From Volutella citrinella (lineage: Eukaryota > Ascomycota > Sordariomycetes > Hypocreales > Nectriaceae), in the NCBI GenBank assembly GCA_034401135.1, contig JAWZSP010000001.1:1488001-1552000 (forward strand): 64,000 bases of DNA, in the 5' to 3' direction. The notes beneath the pieces were generated by a model. The model was given only the letters and a program-made list of their open reading frames with translations, was not told where the DNA came from and did no database searches. Below, one piece after another: positions 20,630 through 32,134 of the stretch (position 1 is the first letter of the stretch; each line of letters starts with the position of its first letter). Position numbers and translations under genes: made by a program.

Positions 20630-22690
20630 TCATGACACCTCAACGTCCAGCTCGCAGGCCAGCCGCCCCAGGAACTCGACCTTGCGCATCGACGCCCGCA
20701 CCCGCACGCCCGCGCACGTCGTCTCCATGACGGGCCGCGCGCACTGCATGAACAGCCCGACCAGCACCTCGGCCGCCATCGGGCGCGCAGTCGCCCCCGG
20801 CAGGCCCTCGCCCAGCGCCGCCGCCGGCGCCAGATCAAACCCGTCGTCGACCTGCACCACGGCCTTGCTCCCCATCCCCCCCCGCAGCGCCGGCAGCCGC
20901 AGCTCCTCGTCCAGCAGCTCCACGGCCAGCGCCTCGGCCGCGTCGCCCGCAAATGCCCGGCCCCGGCCCATCAGGTTCGTCCACGACTGCACGAAGCACA
21001 CGGGGATGCTGTCGTCCCACAGCCGCGGCGCGCCCCGGTCGTCGTGCACCAGCGACATGACGCCCCCGAGCTCCACGAGGCCCCACCAGATGAGGAAGTC
21101 CCGCCCGGCCCCGTCGCTGAAGAAGACGACGCCGTAGATGGGGTTGTCCTTGGACGCGTGCGTGATCTGGCCCGCGTTGATGAACCGCCGCGAGCCCATG
21201 TAGGCCGCGCGCTGCTTGACGCCCGTCGTCGTCGGTAGGGGGTTGACCTTGAACGGGAACACGCCGCGCTGGGCCGGGCCCCCGACGGCGTTTTCGAGCA
21301 GTATTGATTCTCGCTTCATGTCCGACTGGTCATACTCGACCGCTTGGATTTCTATAGGCCGCCAGCCTCCCGTTAGTTAATACGTTTAATCCCCTCCAGT
21401 AGTCCACCATCATCTATGTTCCTCTGGTCGCCTGGGACAGGAGCAGGGGACACGGCATAGAACGCAAGGGAAGAAAAAAGACAACTCACTGTTCCGGTTT
21501 CCAACTTCATCGTCCTCCGACATGAGAAAGCCCGACTTCCGCGGTTCCATGACCATGATTACACTCGGATTCCACCTCCTGTACGTATCAACACCACTCG
21601 TCCCCGGCTGCAGCAAGATGGCCGGCCGCGCCAGCGTATCTGGCGAGAGACTGCAGTCCAGCACGGCCATCCACCGCCCGTCCTCGACGACCTCGGTGTC
21701 GCCCTTGGCCGTCACGTACGTCAGGCGCACGGGGCACTTCCAGACGCGCAGCTCCAGGCCGCGCATGCCCATCCGCATGCCGAACCGCGCCGGGTTCTCC
21801 TGGCCGCCGTAGGTCCGGAGGTTGAAGTACCCCGGCGTCTCGGCCAGGTAGTGGTGCCGGCCGAGGGCCTCGTCGCCGCGCGCGCGGCTGGTGGACCGCC
21901 AGACGAGGATGGAATGGTCCTGCGTCGAGTGGATAATCTCCTCCTGGAGGCGCGCAAACGCCTTGGCGCCGCCCTCGCCGTAGAGCAGCGGCATGTTGAC
22001 GTCGAAGAGGCCCAGCATGCAGTAGGCGACGTCCTCGGGCCGTGTCGTCGCGCGACCGGCCATCCAGCTCATGCGCGTGGCGGCCGTCTCCTGCTGCAGC
22101 AGCAGTGTGATGTCGGGCAGGCTCCTCTTGGTCTGGTCGCGGTGGCCCAGCAGCGGCTCGCTGATGCCCGTGATGGGGGCGATGCGCGCGGCCAGCGTGC
22201 TCCGGCGGCCCAGCAGGCGCCACTCGCTGTCGAAGAAGTCGACGTCGCTCGGGGCCACCAGCTCCTGCAGGGTCCAGCCGCGCGAGAACCAGCGGCTCGC
22301 CTCGAAACCCGGGGCGGTGCCGTCGGCGCGGAGGGTGACGTCGGCGAGGTATGCGTAGCAGGCGGTGGCGTCGCGGTACCAGCGGAACATGGAGTTGACG
22401 GCCTCGGACTGCTCTGCGCTGTTGGTCTTGTCGATGCAGCACGTGTCGACCCAGAGGTGCGCAAAGCCCTGCCTCTGCGCCAGCTCGCACGCCCGCGCCA
22501 CCTTTCGGTAGCCGGCCGACTCACTCCATGGCAGCCGTAGCCGGGGGGCATCTTTGTTCTCGGGCGAGGCTCGCACGGCCGAGTAGAGGACCTCGTCGGC
22601 GGTCCACGTGTGGGAGAGGATGGCGTATCGCGGGGGAGGCGCATCGCCAACGTCGTCGAGCTGCAGCGTCTTGGTGTTGAGGAGCCGCAT
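20630..22690 (-). CDS. HET-domain protein (heterokaryon incompatibility type)
   Basis: Two exons, 22690-21490 and 21351-20630; 640 aa. The intron (138 nt) has GTGAGT, a TTAACTAAC branch and CTATAG. The HET domain covers about residues 20-170 with all usual blocks: YAILSHTW, then HLWVDTCCIDK with SEAVNSMFRWYRDA and CYAYLADV, then SRWFSRGWTLQELVAP. After it comes the common HET extension (TTRPEDVAYCMLGLFDVNMP, LLYGEGGAKAFARLQEEII). The C-terminal 240 residues form a beta-rich, unassigned region with a short Trp-rich stretch (FLIWWGLVELGG). HET proteins trigger programmed cell death after fusion of unlike hyphae and can act like innate immune effectors; which partner is sensed is usually set by the C-terminal part, unknown here. 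The gene stands alone, with no NLR or lipase-like partner next to it. Confidence 0.92.
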
Positions 22691-24535
22691 CCCGGGATTG
22701 GGGGGGCCGATCGGGGCCGGCCGAATGGCAAACTGGATGGAATTTTTTAACAGTCAAGGCCGAAGAAGAAGTAAACACTATAGCAAGAGGATGCCCAAGG
22801 AGTAGGAGAAGACGGCGATGGAGAAGCGAAGAAGAAGAGGATAGAGACGAAGGGTTAAAAAAAAAAGGAGAGTTGTTAGGTCAGTCCAGGGGAGGGGTTC
22901 CCGAAGGAGGTCGTCGGGTTGGAGGAGAGGGGAAGAATAGAGCAGATGCCCCCTCCAATCGACATGAGGCAGCGGCAGAGGTAGTCGTCGATAGATGCAG
23001 AGGCAGATGCAGCGGCAGAGGCAGATTTCAGAGGCAGAGGCAGAGACGGCGCAGATAGATTCAAGACAGTCCGGGGGTGGAGGCGGAGAGGCGGGCGGGA
23101 GGGCGGATGCGAGGGCGCTCTGAAAATTGAAAATACCTGGAGCTGTCCAGTCGTCGTTCCCCATTCGGCCCTGCAGTGCCGTGCAGAGAACCGCCGTAGT
23201 CCGTAGGCAGGTTGGAGGTGGAATTTTGGCTCGCTTCGGTTCGCGGCCGCGGGGACGGGACAGCTTCCCCAAACCAGATGCACCTGCGAGCACCGCTGCG
23301 GGACAGTACCTTACGGTGCACACCGTCGCTTCGTGCGACTCCTGGGGCCTTCGGGGACTGTCACACCTTGTTCACCCCCCGTCCGTCCCCCCGTTCCCGC
23401 CAACCACCATCCATAGGGGAATATCAAATGGCGAATTAATTAAGGTAATCAACCAACCAACCCAATGAGCCCTCTGCTTTCAGCCTTTGGGGGACCCAAC
23501 CCGCCGCCCACACCGCTTGGTCCGCCGGCCGACTGCCCGTACCACGACCCGCAAATCCCAGGGCCGTTTCAGGCCTCCCCCCGGTCGCCGCACGCCGCAT
23601 CGGAGCGCTTCAGAGCCTGGTTGGCCGCCGTCCCAAGTGTCAATGTGTCCCCAATCCCAATGCGCACCACCAGCGAAGGGCTGCGAGCTCCAATGAACCA
23701 AAAATAAGATGATCAAGATCCGTGCCTAGCCCTTGCGATGAACCAATCACGCTCCCACAAATGGCCAATGCGATTCCTCCTCCTCTCGCACCCTTCCGAC
23801 TCGGCTAACCCCCCTTCCGCTCCATCGCCTCATCACCCATGATCCCTCCCTCCCTTGAAGATGCGGCGACCCGAGACTCAGATTTAGGCCCGAGTGATGG
23901 GGGAACAGTGCAACACAAGGGCGGGCTGGCTCCGCTTGACGTCACTTGTGCATGTCACTTCCATGTGCCCATGATTGCATTTCAGTGGCGTGGCTGCTGT
24001 CAACATCCCATCCAGGCCTTCGTCCCAGAAATATTTTTAGTCGTGCTCACTCACCAACTCACTCAATCACTCGTTCAACAGTTATAAACACTGCCTGCCA
24101 CGGAAAGGTACTCGTAATAAAAAGCTAATGAGCGATGCCTACACCTACCTCCCGACACAACCCACCCTCTCCTGCTTCCCGCCTCCTTCTAGAAGAACCC
24201 TTTGCCCGCAATACCTCTACTACGCCTCTATCCTTCTCGGTTCATCGTATCCGACCAGTCCCGGCAAGCACCGTCTCGCCTCGCACATCGAGCCTTTCTG
24301 CGCGGCCTTTCCTATGACACACGGCCACTGTCCATCGCTGTGACGCGCCTCCAAAACAGAGCCGATCCGTGCTTCCAGATACAAAACCAACCATTCGATT
24401 GCCCTGCCATAGTTCGCTACGCCGGTCATCTCTCGTGTAACTCGTTCATCTGCATGCCAAGTGTATTCCGCATCACCCGCTAGCTCGTCGGCCCGAGCAG
24501 CTAAACGCAGTCGTGCACCCCGACGTCTAATCTCT
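22691..24535. other. Intergenic, promoter/leader of the HET gene and 3' region of the USP gene
   Basis: About 1.85 kb. A purine-rich stretch (22790-23050) immediately upstream of the HET start is consistent with a pyrimidine-rich leader on the minus strand. No coding evidence. Confidence 0.5.
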
Positions 24536-26764
24536 CTAGTCGATCTTCGCAGACGCGAGGCTTCTCGCCGATGGGTTGCTCAGGTTATTCACCTGCTTCA
24601 CGTCGGTTCTCCTATATTTACTCTGCTTCCGCAGTCGCTTCCTCGCAACCATGACGGGGACAGAGCTCTTGGTAACCAGGTAATTTGAGAAGGATCCGAG
24701 AATAACACTATTCGTAATGTTAGTTCCTGTCCTCTCGTGTGGAAAAAAAAAGAAAAGGAAAAACGTCAGTTTTGATACTCACCCTTTTAGCGCACTACGC
24801 CCCCGGCTTCCAATAACAACCAGAGTGGGGTTGACCAGGTCAATGACCTCGGTGATGAGATGCTTGGGATTCTTGCAATGCAGCACTTCGACAATCACCC
24901 GGACCTGCAGACTCGTCTTGCGCAGCAATCGCAACACCTTATCCGTGATACCATTGACTGCTCGGCGCCGCTCCTCGTCGCCCCTACGGTCCCCACGGCT
25001 AGAGGGGGCTGGCGACGTGTTGGGTGTGCTGGCTCTGGAATCTCCCCGGAGCATCGACGTGCGCATAAACTCAGGCACCGCCGTCATGGCAACCGGGACG
25101 GTCTTGGCATTGGCAACCGTGTTGATCACGGCTGCCTGTTCCTTCATGGCCTTGGGCTCATCTGGCACCATGGGGCCATCTCCAGGAACGCCCATCTCCT
25201 CATCCACGCAGTAGATGGCAATCAGCGTATCGCCGTCTCGAAGTGCTGTGCCAATAGCCCACTCGAGCGCGTGGGTGGACTCGTCGCTGAGATCTGTAGC
25301 CACCAGGTACTTCCTCAGCCTATGGTGCTCCTCTTCGGCGGCTGCGGCGATCTTGTTGTACTCTCCACGGTAGATGATGCGGATGGCACGGCTGGCTTCG
25401 GCGTTGTTAATCACATTGGTCATGGAGAACGACAGCTTCTGCGCCATCTTGATGTCGTCCATATCCGCCTCCTCGTCCGACTCCATAAAGGACGGCGTCG
25501 TCGAGCCGGGGCCTCGATCATAGCTAGTGTTCGGGTGAACACCGCCCTTGGATGGCTTGACGTTGTCGCCTGCGGGCGTCGTGACCTTGATTTCTGGTTC
25601 GTCAAACAAGGACCGATACACGTACTTTGGCTGCTGGGACGCAACTGAAGTGCCTAGGCCGGTAGTGTTAGCTTTCGCAATTGTTGTCGGGCATTGTTAG
25701 AAGGATTTGGTCTTACGCTCTTCCTCAGCTGCAGCAAGCAGGCTCATCGTCTTGCGGCTCTTCTTATCGTCGTCCCCGGCCTCCCCCTTGGCATCGGGGT
25801 TCAGATCACGGGGGGCCTTCTTTCGACCTCGGTCCTCGTCATCGGAGGAGAATTGCTCATCTTCGTCACTAGAGCCGAGCTGTTCGCCATCGGGGCCCAA
25901 GTAGTCCTTAACTAGTCGGCCAGCGCCCCTGGTACCCTCCTTCTTCTTTGAGAACTGGGCCAAGCTTCCACTAGAGAACGCCAAGTTGGCATCCGAGAGG
26001 CGGCGGTAGGCATTGCTAATATCCACAACCTGGCCATCGTCGAGTATAGCCGTTCCTGGTATCGGCTTCAAAGCTGGTGATCTAGACCGCGACGCGATGC
26101 GGTTGTTGCTGGGCGACTTTGACTTGCGGCCGAATATGCCACTGAGAGAGGAATGACGGTCCCGATCGCCTGGGATTTGGAGACCCGCCAGATCACCACG
26201 AAGAGCATCGCCCATGGCGCTACCAGCCGATTGCCGCCAGGCACCTTGGGTATTCCTCTTGGGGCGTTGCGGTTGCCCTGAGTTGGTGGTTAGAATGCCG
26301 GAGAACTGATACTCGGATGTGATATCGCGGCCGGCTCGCGGGCCAAACTCGACCGGCCTTGAGGATGCATCCGACATGCTCCGGTGGTAGCCAGTGTTCT
26401 GGGAGTTGATGGCCCTCAGTCCAGGGTCGTTCAGAGAGATGGGTGAGCTAGGGGTGGTGTTGGTGCCGGACGGCTTGGATGGGGGTGTGTCCGGGTCGAG
26501 CATGCTTCGGATAGGTGGGGGAGGAGGGGAGCTGGTGTCAAGCATGCTCCTCACCTTCTGCGGGGGCGGAGAGGTGGACTTGGGGCGCTCATCGCCAATA
26601 TCCAACATGCTGCGGACGGGAGATCGAGGCATCGCATAGGGCGAGGCGGTTCGCCCGCGAGCGGGAGGCTGATCGACCTGCGTCCTTCCTTCCAGCAGGG
26701 CGAGGACCTCCTGTCGCTCCATGTCGAGCATCGCCTCGATGCTCATGGGTTGGTTGTGCGACAT
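24536..26764 (-). CDS. Universal stress protein (UspA) domain protein with long disordered N-terminus
   Basis: Three exons, 26764-25717, 25653-24783 and 24707-24536; 696 aa. The first about 400 residues are disordered, rich in Ser/Pro and charged residues, with three RSMLD motifs (residues 51-55, 72-76, 86-90) and a related AMLDM at 11-15. The Usp domain follows (LRKYLVATDLSDESTHALEW, IAIYCVDEE), is interrupted by a Ser/Pro loop, and closes with the nucleotide-binding signature G-x2-G-x9-G-S, visible as VIGSRG and LGSFS after splicing of exons 2 and 3. This predicts an ATP-binding Usp fold. Fungal members are linked to stress tolerance, but the exact role is unknown. The basic C-terminus (RKRLRKQSKYRR) may be a nuclear-localisation or membrane-contact patch. 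The second acceptor (25654) could also be 6 codons downstream. Confidence 0.9.
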
Positions 26765-29124
26765 GATGGGCGGGCTCAGTGATGCTCGCTAGACAGGACG
26801 CCAATTCAAACTGCGTCGAAATTTCGACGTCTCGTCTATGGAGAGTTCCGGAGAGACGTAGCGAGGGCGGGGGTGGGGAGAGCGAGGCGCGCAGCCAGGG
26901 CAGAGTGCCAGAGTCTTGGCAGGATGGAATGCCCAAGGCGGTCGCAACGGGGCTCTGATAGCGTGGGATCGGTTGCGCCGCGGTTGTCGAAGCGGTCTGG
27001 AAAAGGCTGGGAGCGCAGCGACGAATATCAACCGTCGTCTAGATCATGGCGCAAACACGGGACGAAACCCGGCGGGCAGGAGCAGAGGAGACTGTATGTA
27101 TTGTGTAGGCAGGTGCGCAGCTATGGCGCCGGGGTGTGTGCAGCTGCAGCCGTTCGCTTGGCCGGTAGTTTGGTTCGCCTGGACGGTGGGTTGTGATGCA
27201 GGGCAACGCTGGAGATGGATCGAGGGAGTATTCGCGGGTGAGACGAGCCGGTCGGGGGAGAGCGGTGCAGTTGAGGACACCAACGGCGGACGGAGAGGGC
27301 CAGCGGATGGGTTTGGTCGAGTTGGGTTCGATTCGATGTCGGGAGCAAGAGGGAGGAGGTGCTTCCGTCGAAGGCATGCGGAGGCTGGAGGCTGGTCTGG
27401 CCCTGGGCCCTGGCCACTGGCCGCTGCTGGTCGGTGGGCGCCCGAGGGCGATGGAAGTGCAGGTGGGGTGGAGGGGAGGGGCTACTGCTTCTCCGCCGCG
27501 CACTAGGGCGTTTTCGTTGTGTCTCCAGGCCTTTAAGCAGCGAGCTAAAAACTCAGTTCTGGAGCCTTCACCACACCACCACTCGTCACCATGGGCTGTT
27601 TGCGCCGCCGTCTGCCCCCAATTCTTCCCTCTGCGCATGAGAATTTTGTCTATTTGTTTTTTTTCTTGTTTTTATTTTTTTGCTTTCTTCATCATTTTCT
27701 GCCCTTCTCCTCTGTGGATACATTGCCGCTGCAACCCGTGATTCAGCCTGGGTTGTATTTCCCTCCCGTAATTGATCCAGCCTTTGCCCGTTTCAGAACA
27801 TGCGTAACACCCAAACGCACACAAGCATGGCCATCCAAAGGGCCTTTCAGCTCTCCCAGACTTTTCCAAGACCGGGGCCCCCGTCAGCTTACGGGTATCG
27901 GTGTACGTCGTGCTGATTTAGCGTCCGTGGATTTTCGCATGTGCAACAAACGCTCATACTTTTCCATCTTGTGCGTGGTTAGAATTAGGCGTGGTTAGGC
28001 CGCTACCTTGCTCTGAATGGGTGTTGTGGTTGTGATTGGCTTCAGTGCTAACAGCATTCCAAATGCTACCTGCACCGTCGGGGTCCTTCGCCCACCGCCT
28101 TGGAAGGCTAGAATACAGGCATTCAACCAGGGCAGCCATTTTACCCTTTTCGTAATTGGGCAATGGCGGGCTGCCACACAAGTCCAGGGCCAGCGTACCA
28201 CCGGCGCCAGAGTTTCTTCTGCTCACCAGTTACCCGGGTCCATCAGACTCCTCCTTTCGTGTCCATAATTTGTATTCTGCCCAGTTAAGCTAACTTCTAG
28301 CCTTGGTCATGTCTCATGAGGCACCCTTCTTTTTCTCCTTTTTTATTTTTAGTTTCATTTTTTTTCATTTTATTTACCCAGCAGCCGCAAAGCAAGTATT
28401 GTCCTTTTGCCTCCAGACCCGCTGCCATCCTTGGAGTATTACTACGTAGTTGTCACGATGCTACTGCCCAGCGAGTCCTTGGTCAGCAGCACCCGCTAAA
28501 CTTGATCGAGTATGTGTCGGCGTGGGCCTTCTCCAGAAGCAGCTGCGTTCTCCAATGTCGAAACAAGCAGGTCGAAACGATGCAAGGATGCAGCTCCGAG
28601 GCGGGAAATACTGCGCATGTCTACTGCCCTTGCGAGTGTCACATAGTACACGTAGCCGCAGCATGAGGCCTCCGCATCGCGAGAAATCAAAAAGGCGACG
28701 TTTGGCCGTCAATACGGAGAATCCAATCCCATATGGTGCTCGACGCCTCAAGCGGGCCAAGTACCTTACCCCCGAGCCCATCTCGGGGCGCAGCCTCGGA
28801 CACTACTGCCGTCTTCTCCTCTCTTCTCTGGACAGGCGCGGGGCCAAGTCCGGCCGGTCTTCATCGTCCGGCCGGGCTAGTTCTTGGCCGTGCCGCTTTC
28901 TGCCGACAACAACCACAAAGCTTCCGGCTCTTCATCGTAAAAGCCGACACGGCGGGTACTGTCCGCCTACCGCACATCTCTTCTTCACACATGCGTTAGA
29001 CAATTGGTCGACCTTGAGCCCGCGTAGAAAGCATGTATGATCTCATCTATCAAATGCTGGTATAGTTACATTGTTTTTGGGACACCTAGTATACAAACAA
29101 GGGCGCGACAGGTGGGCTGCCCGC
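26765..29124. other. Intergenic, about 2.4 kb, no gene recognised
   Basis: Left part is the probable promoter of the USP gene, the right part the 3' region of the uS7m gene. A T-rich tract (27650-27710) and pyrimidine-rich blocks (28330-28380) are seen. Short frames on both strands lack motifs and good introns. Confidence 0.55.
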
Positions 29125-30316
29125 TTACTTCTTCTTGACCTTGAGCTTGTTGGAGCCGACGTTGGCTCGGGCTGCCGTGCCAAGCTTATGGACGAGCTTG
29201 CGCTTCTCCCACACGCCCGAGCGTCCCTCCACGACGGCGATGATCTCCTCGGCAAGTCGGTAGGGGAACTGCTTGCGTCCACTGCCCTTGGACGCCTTCT
29301 TCGTCACCACGTCCATGATCCACTTGAAGGCCACCCGGCGGCGCTGTCGCACCTCGAGCGGCATCGGCAGCTCTAGGGCTCGGCCACCACCGCCAGCACC
29401 AGAGATGTTGCGGACCTTGATGAGAGGGGCCACCGAGTCAATCGCGACGGTGATGTATAGAATGGGGTTCAGAGGAAGGTAGGCGGCGGGCGGCGTCCCG
29501 GGCAGGAGAGGGAACTTGGGGCTGTAAATCGGAGGCGGTGCGGTGCGGAGGTAGTTCATGACAATGGCCATGTTCTGTAATGGTCGTCGTTAGCCCTTTG
29601 CTCCCGTTGAGTCTGCGTTGCAAGTTCACATACCCGTTGCGCAACACTCAGCTTGCCATCCTGCATCAGCAGTCGCGTGATCTGCTCCAGGACGGGGTGG
29701 TATCGCTTCTTCAGGTTGATGCCCTCATTCGACACCCACTGCGGCAGCCCATACTTGTGGCCGGGGTTCGTAACTCCCGTTGGGCTCTCGACAAGCCCAG
29801 TCGGCTTCGCCTTCTCGGCCTCCGCGCTCAGGGCCTCCGCAACGTCCGCCGGGGGGATGTTGCCCTCGCGATACAGCGTCTCCTCCTGTGCCTTGGTCAA
29901 ACCACCTTCGGGGGTTGCTTGAGCTTGGGCATCCGCACGGCGTCCACCGAAAAAGAGCTGCTCGAGCGTCGCATCGTCGAGGGCTTCGGAACCGGCGTAT
30001 TCGGCAGAGGTCACCTAGTGAAGAGCTTTTAGCTATCGCGCCATTAGGACAAGGCATTACCGCAGTTTACCTCGCTGCCATTGGCCTCGGGGGCATCCTT
30101 CGGCACGCTCGCATGACCAGAAGCAGCGGCGGCATCGCTTGACACGGGTTTCGCACTGGTCGAGTTCTCAATGGGATTCGGTGGCTGCTGGTTGCCGTCG
30201 CTCGAGTACCAACGGGGTCGCTGTATCGAGATCGCAAATGGCTCGGTCCGGGGCGCAGGCCTCGCTCGAATTGCAAGGGTCCTGCAGGCGCCCCAAAGCT
30301 TCAATCTTGAAGACAT
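29125..30316 (-). CDS. Mitochondrial small-subunit ribosomal protein uS7m
   Basis: Three exons: 30316-30071, 30014-29634, 29574-29125; 358 aa. All introns are phase 0 and 56-59 nt with CTAA-type branch sites. I chose ATG 30316 because the frame above it has no ATG. The N-terminus (MSSRLKLWGACRTLAIRARP) is basic and amphipathic, a mitochondrial presequence. The S7 fold is in the C-terminal half: LEQITRLLMQDGKLSVAQRN, ITVAIDSVAPLIKVRNI, LPMPLEVRQRRRVAFKWIMD, KLVHKLGTAARANVGSNK. In the ribosome uS7 nucleates the small-subunit head and contacts the E-site tRNA; here this concerns mitochondrial translation. The basic C-terminus KLKVKKK is normal for the family. Confidence 0.93.
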
Positions 30317-31742
30317 TGCTGAGCTCCGCGTCGCTGGCAACGTGTTGGAGCAATACAGCCTCGTGGCTCGCGTGGTTGATGCTCAAATCCGTGATGGAAA
30401 ATTACCCGTTCGACAATGTGTCGGGAAATGGTTATTCCGGAGCCAACACCTTGGATGGCTTACATAACCTCATCTTCAGCACAACCCAGGACCAGCTGTG
30501 ATTATGCTTGTCATGGCATCTCATGAATTGTCGCTGCGTAACCCAAGGAAATGTTTCGAAATGGTTGCACTGCAGACTGGCGTGATTGTGCCGAACGCAC
30601 TGCACCAATTGCCCTGGTGAGGCTCTGCGGCAGTTTTGGGCCGCGGGCCAACCATCCTGCAGGCCACAGCATTTGACGAGATCCCGAACCAGGCCGCCGC
30701 CAAATCGACGAATTGGCACCTCCAGGATGAGTAATTGGTCCTTGTGCGTCATAATGAGCTGCTCTCCCGTCAATTGTGGCACAATCCGCATCTCCTTGGC
30801 TTCTTCGGAATTGGTGCTCTGGCCAACCTGCACAGCTATCACTTCTGCTCATTACGGGTTAGAGGTGACGAAGGGACGCCGGTGGCGGCCAATTGACAGC
30901 CGAGATTGAGATATTCTTCGCCTGTGATCACCTTGCTCTCCCAAGGCGTGGGGGTCCGTGGCTGAGTCGGCCTGGTTGCTCGACTCACTCGATAGGCACG
31001 AGACAGTGAGCCACCAAACGCTTGCTGGGGTCCCTTCGTCATAGCGACCGTTCGATCAGGGTCACAGACTCACAGCTGCTCACGAGGCAAGGCCATGTGA
31101 CAATCGCCTCGAACCACTATACTGAACTGGAACATATCCCGAGACAACCCTCGGAAATGTGGCGCGCGTGCTAACAAATGCATGTGCTTTCAAGGGACTT
31201 TAGTCCGAGGCATGGTCGTCGGTGCACATCTTGTCAGGGACTAAAACAGTCAAGTGATTGTCAATCTTCTCAATTATTGCTTTTAGACCAGTTGCCGTCT
31301 TCCCCCAAAAGTACACACATCGAAACCTGGGTATCCAGGCCTCAAGAAACCTGTTCAAAACATTCAAGGAAAACTGGGGAAAAAAAGAACTCCATATCCA
31401 CTCTCCCAACTTCAACACCGTGAGGCATGTTTCCTCTGCGTCAGGGCCAGTGTAATCCCAATCCTGCTAAGAGCATCCAATCCAATTGGCTCGCCTGCCG
31501 CGGCACATCGAGATGTACGCCCAATGGCTCTGGAACCCATGTCCATTTTAGAGTTGCCATATCCTTTTGCCAAACTCCTGTTTGCAAAACACCATTCCAA
31601 GAAGAAAGAAACCAGAGACGGAAGGGAAAAAAGAAATCCTGCCGATTTTGGAGACCACGAGAAACAGATCCGGTATCAAAGTGCAGCCTTTTAACATGCG
31701 CCGTTCAAAATGGCTTTGGTAGCGTCCAGCCACAGCCAACGC
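30317..31742. other. Intergenic between uS7m and the dsRBD-like gene
   Basis: About 1.4 kb. A minus-strand frame at 30432-30842 reads partly like protein (TGEQLIMTHKDQLLILEVP) but lacks an ATG, a family match and clear splice partners; it may be a gene fragment or a chance frame. The rest shows nothing. Confidence 0.45.
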
Positions 31743-32134
31743 TCACCAACCATAAGACGAGGTTGGCGACGATTGGGACTGGTTCAGCCAGGTGACAGCC
31801 AACTCGGCAGCGTCCTCTCTGGCGTTCTGGAGGTTCTTTCCGTCGTACCAGTACCGGGCCGAAAGCGTCGTTCCATCAATGGTCACGCGGCTAGACCACG
31901 CTGTGCGACCTCCTAGACACGGGCATACGTGAGAAGGCGAAATGCATCATGGGGACACAGGGTGGACTTACCTCGTCGGTCAGACACAATCTGGAAGACC
32001 GGCTGTGACATGTTTCTCTGGTTGCAGTAAGCTAGAGGTGGTTAGCGGTGGATGGGGTTGGTGCTACAAAGATGGGGTTTCTTACTCTGGAGGTGCTGCT
32101 GCCAGAATCCGGCGGGGCCCATGTCGGAGTCCAT
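31743..32134 (-). CDS. Small stand-alone dsRNA-binding-type domain protein, 92 aa
   Basis: Three short exons, 32134-32086, 32031-31972 and 31912-31743, joined by 54- and 59-nt introns (GTAAGA...GCTAAC...CTAG; GTAAGT...CTAG). The product is essentially one alpha-beta-beta-beta-alpha domain: helix 1 FWQQHLQTYCNQRN, strands PVFQIVSDRRGG, AWSSRVTIDG and TLSARYWYDG, and helix 2 NAREDAAELAVTWLNQ. The order, spacing and the P-V-(F/Y)-x-(I/V)-V-S block fit the dsRBD fold. The basic KKxAK-type patch at the start of helix 2 is replaced by NAREDAA, so RNA binding may be weak and the domain may act in protein-protein contacts. No signal peptide. Small exons make it easy to miss. The dsRBD assignment is by my reading of the pattern, not a search. 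Confidence 0.72.

Noticed and set aside
21588..22540. Long frames of 220-300 codons inside the HET gene on both strands
   Set aside because: Shadow frames of the GC-rich HET coding sequence; Arg/Pro/Ala-rich without motifs.
27591..27998. A 135-codon plus-strand frame with a hydrophobic stretch and good ATG context
   Set aside because: The hydrophobic part is just a T-rich tract read as Phe/Leu; no conserved features.
30432..30842. Minus-strand frame with a partly protein-like segment
   Set aside because: No ATG, no clear splice partners and no recognised domain; kept only as a remark in the intergenic entry.
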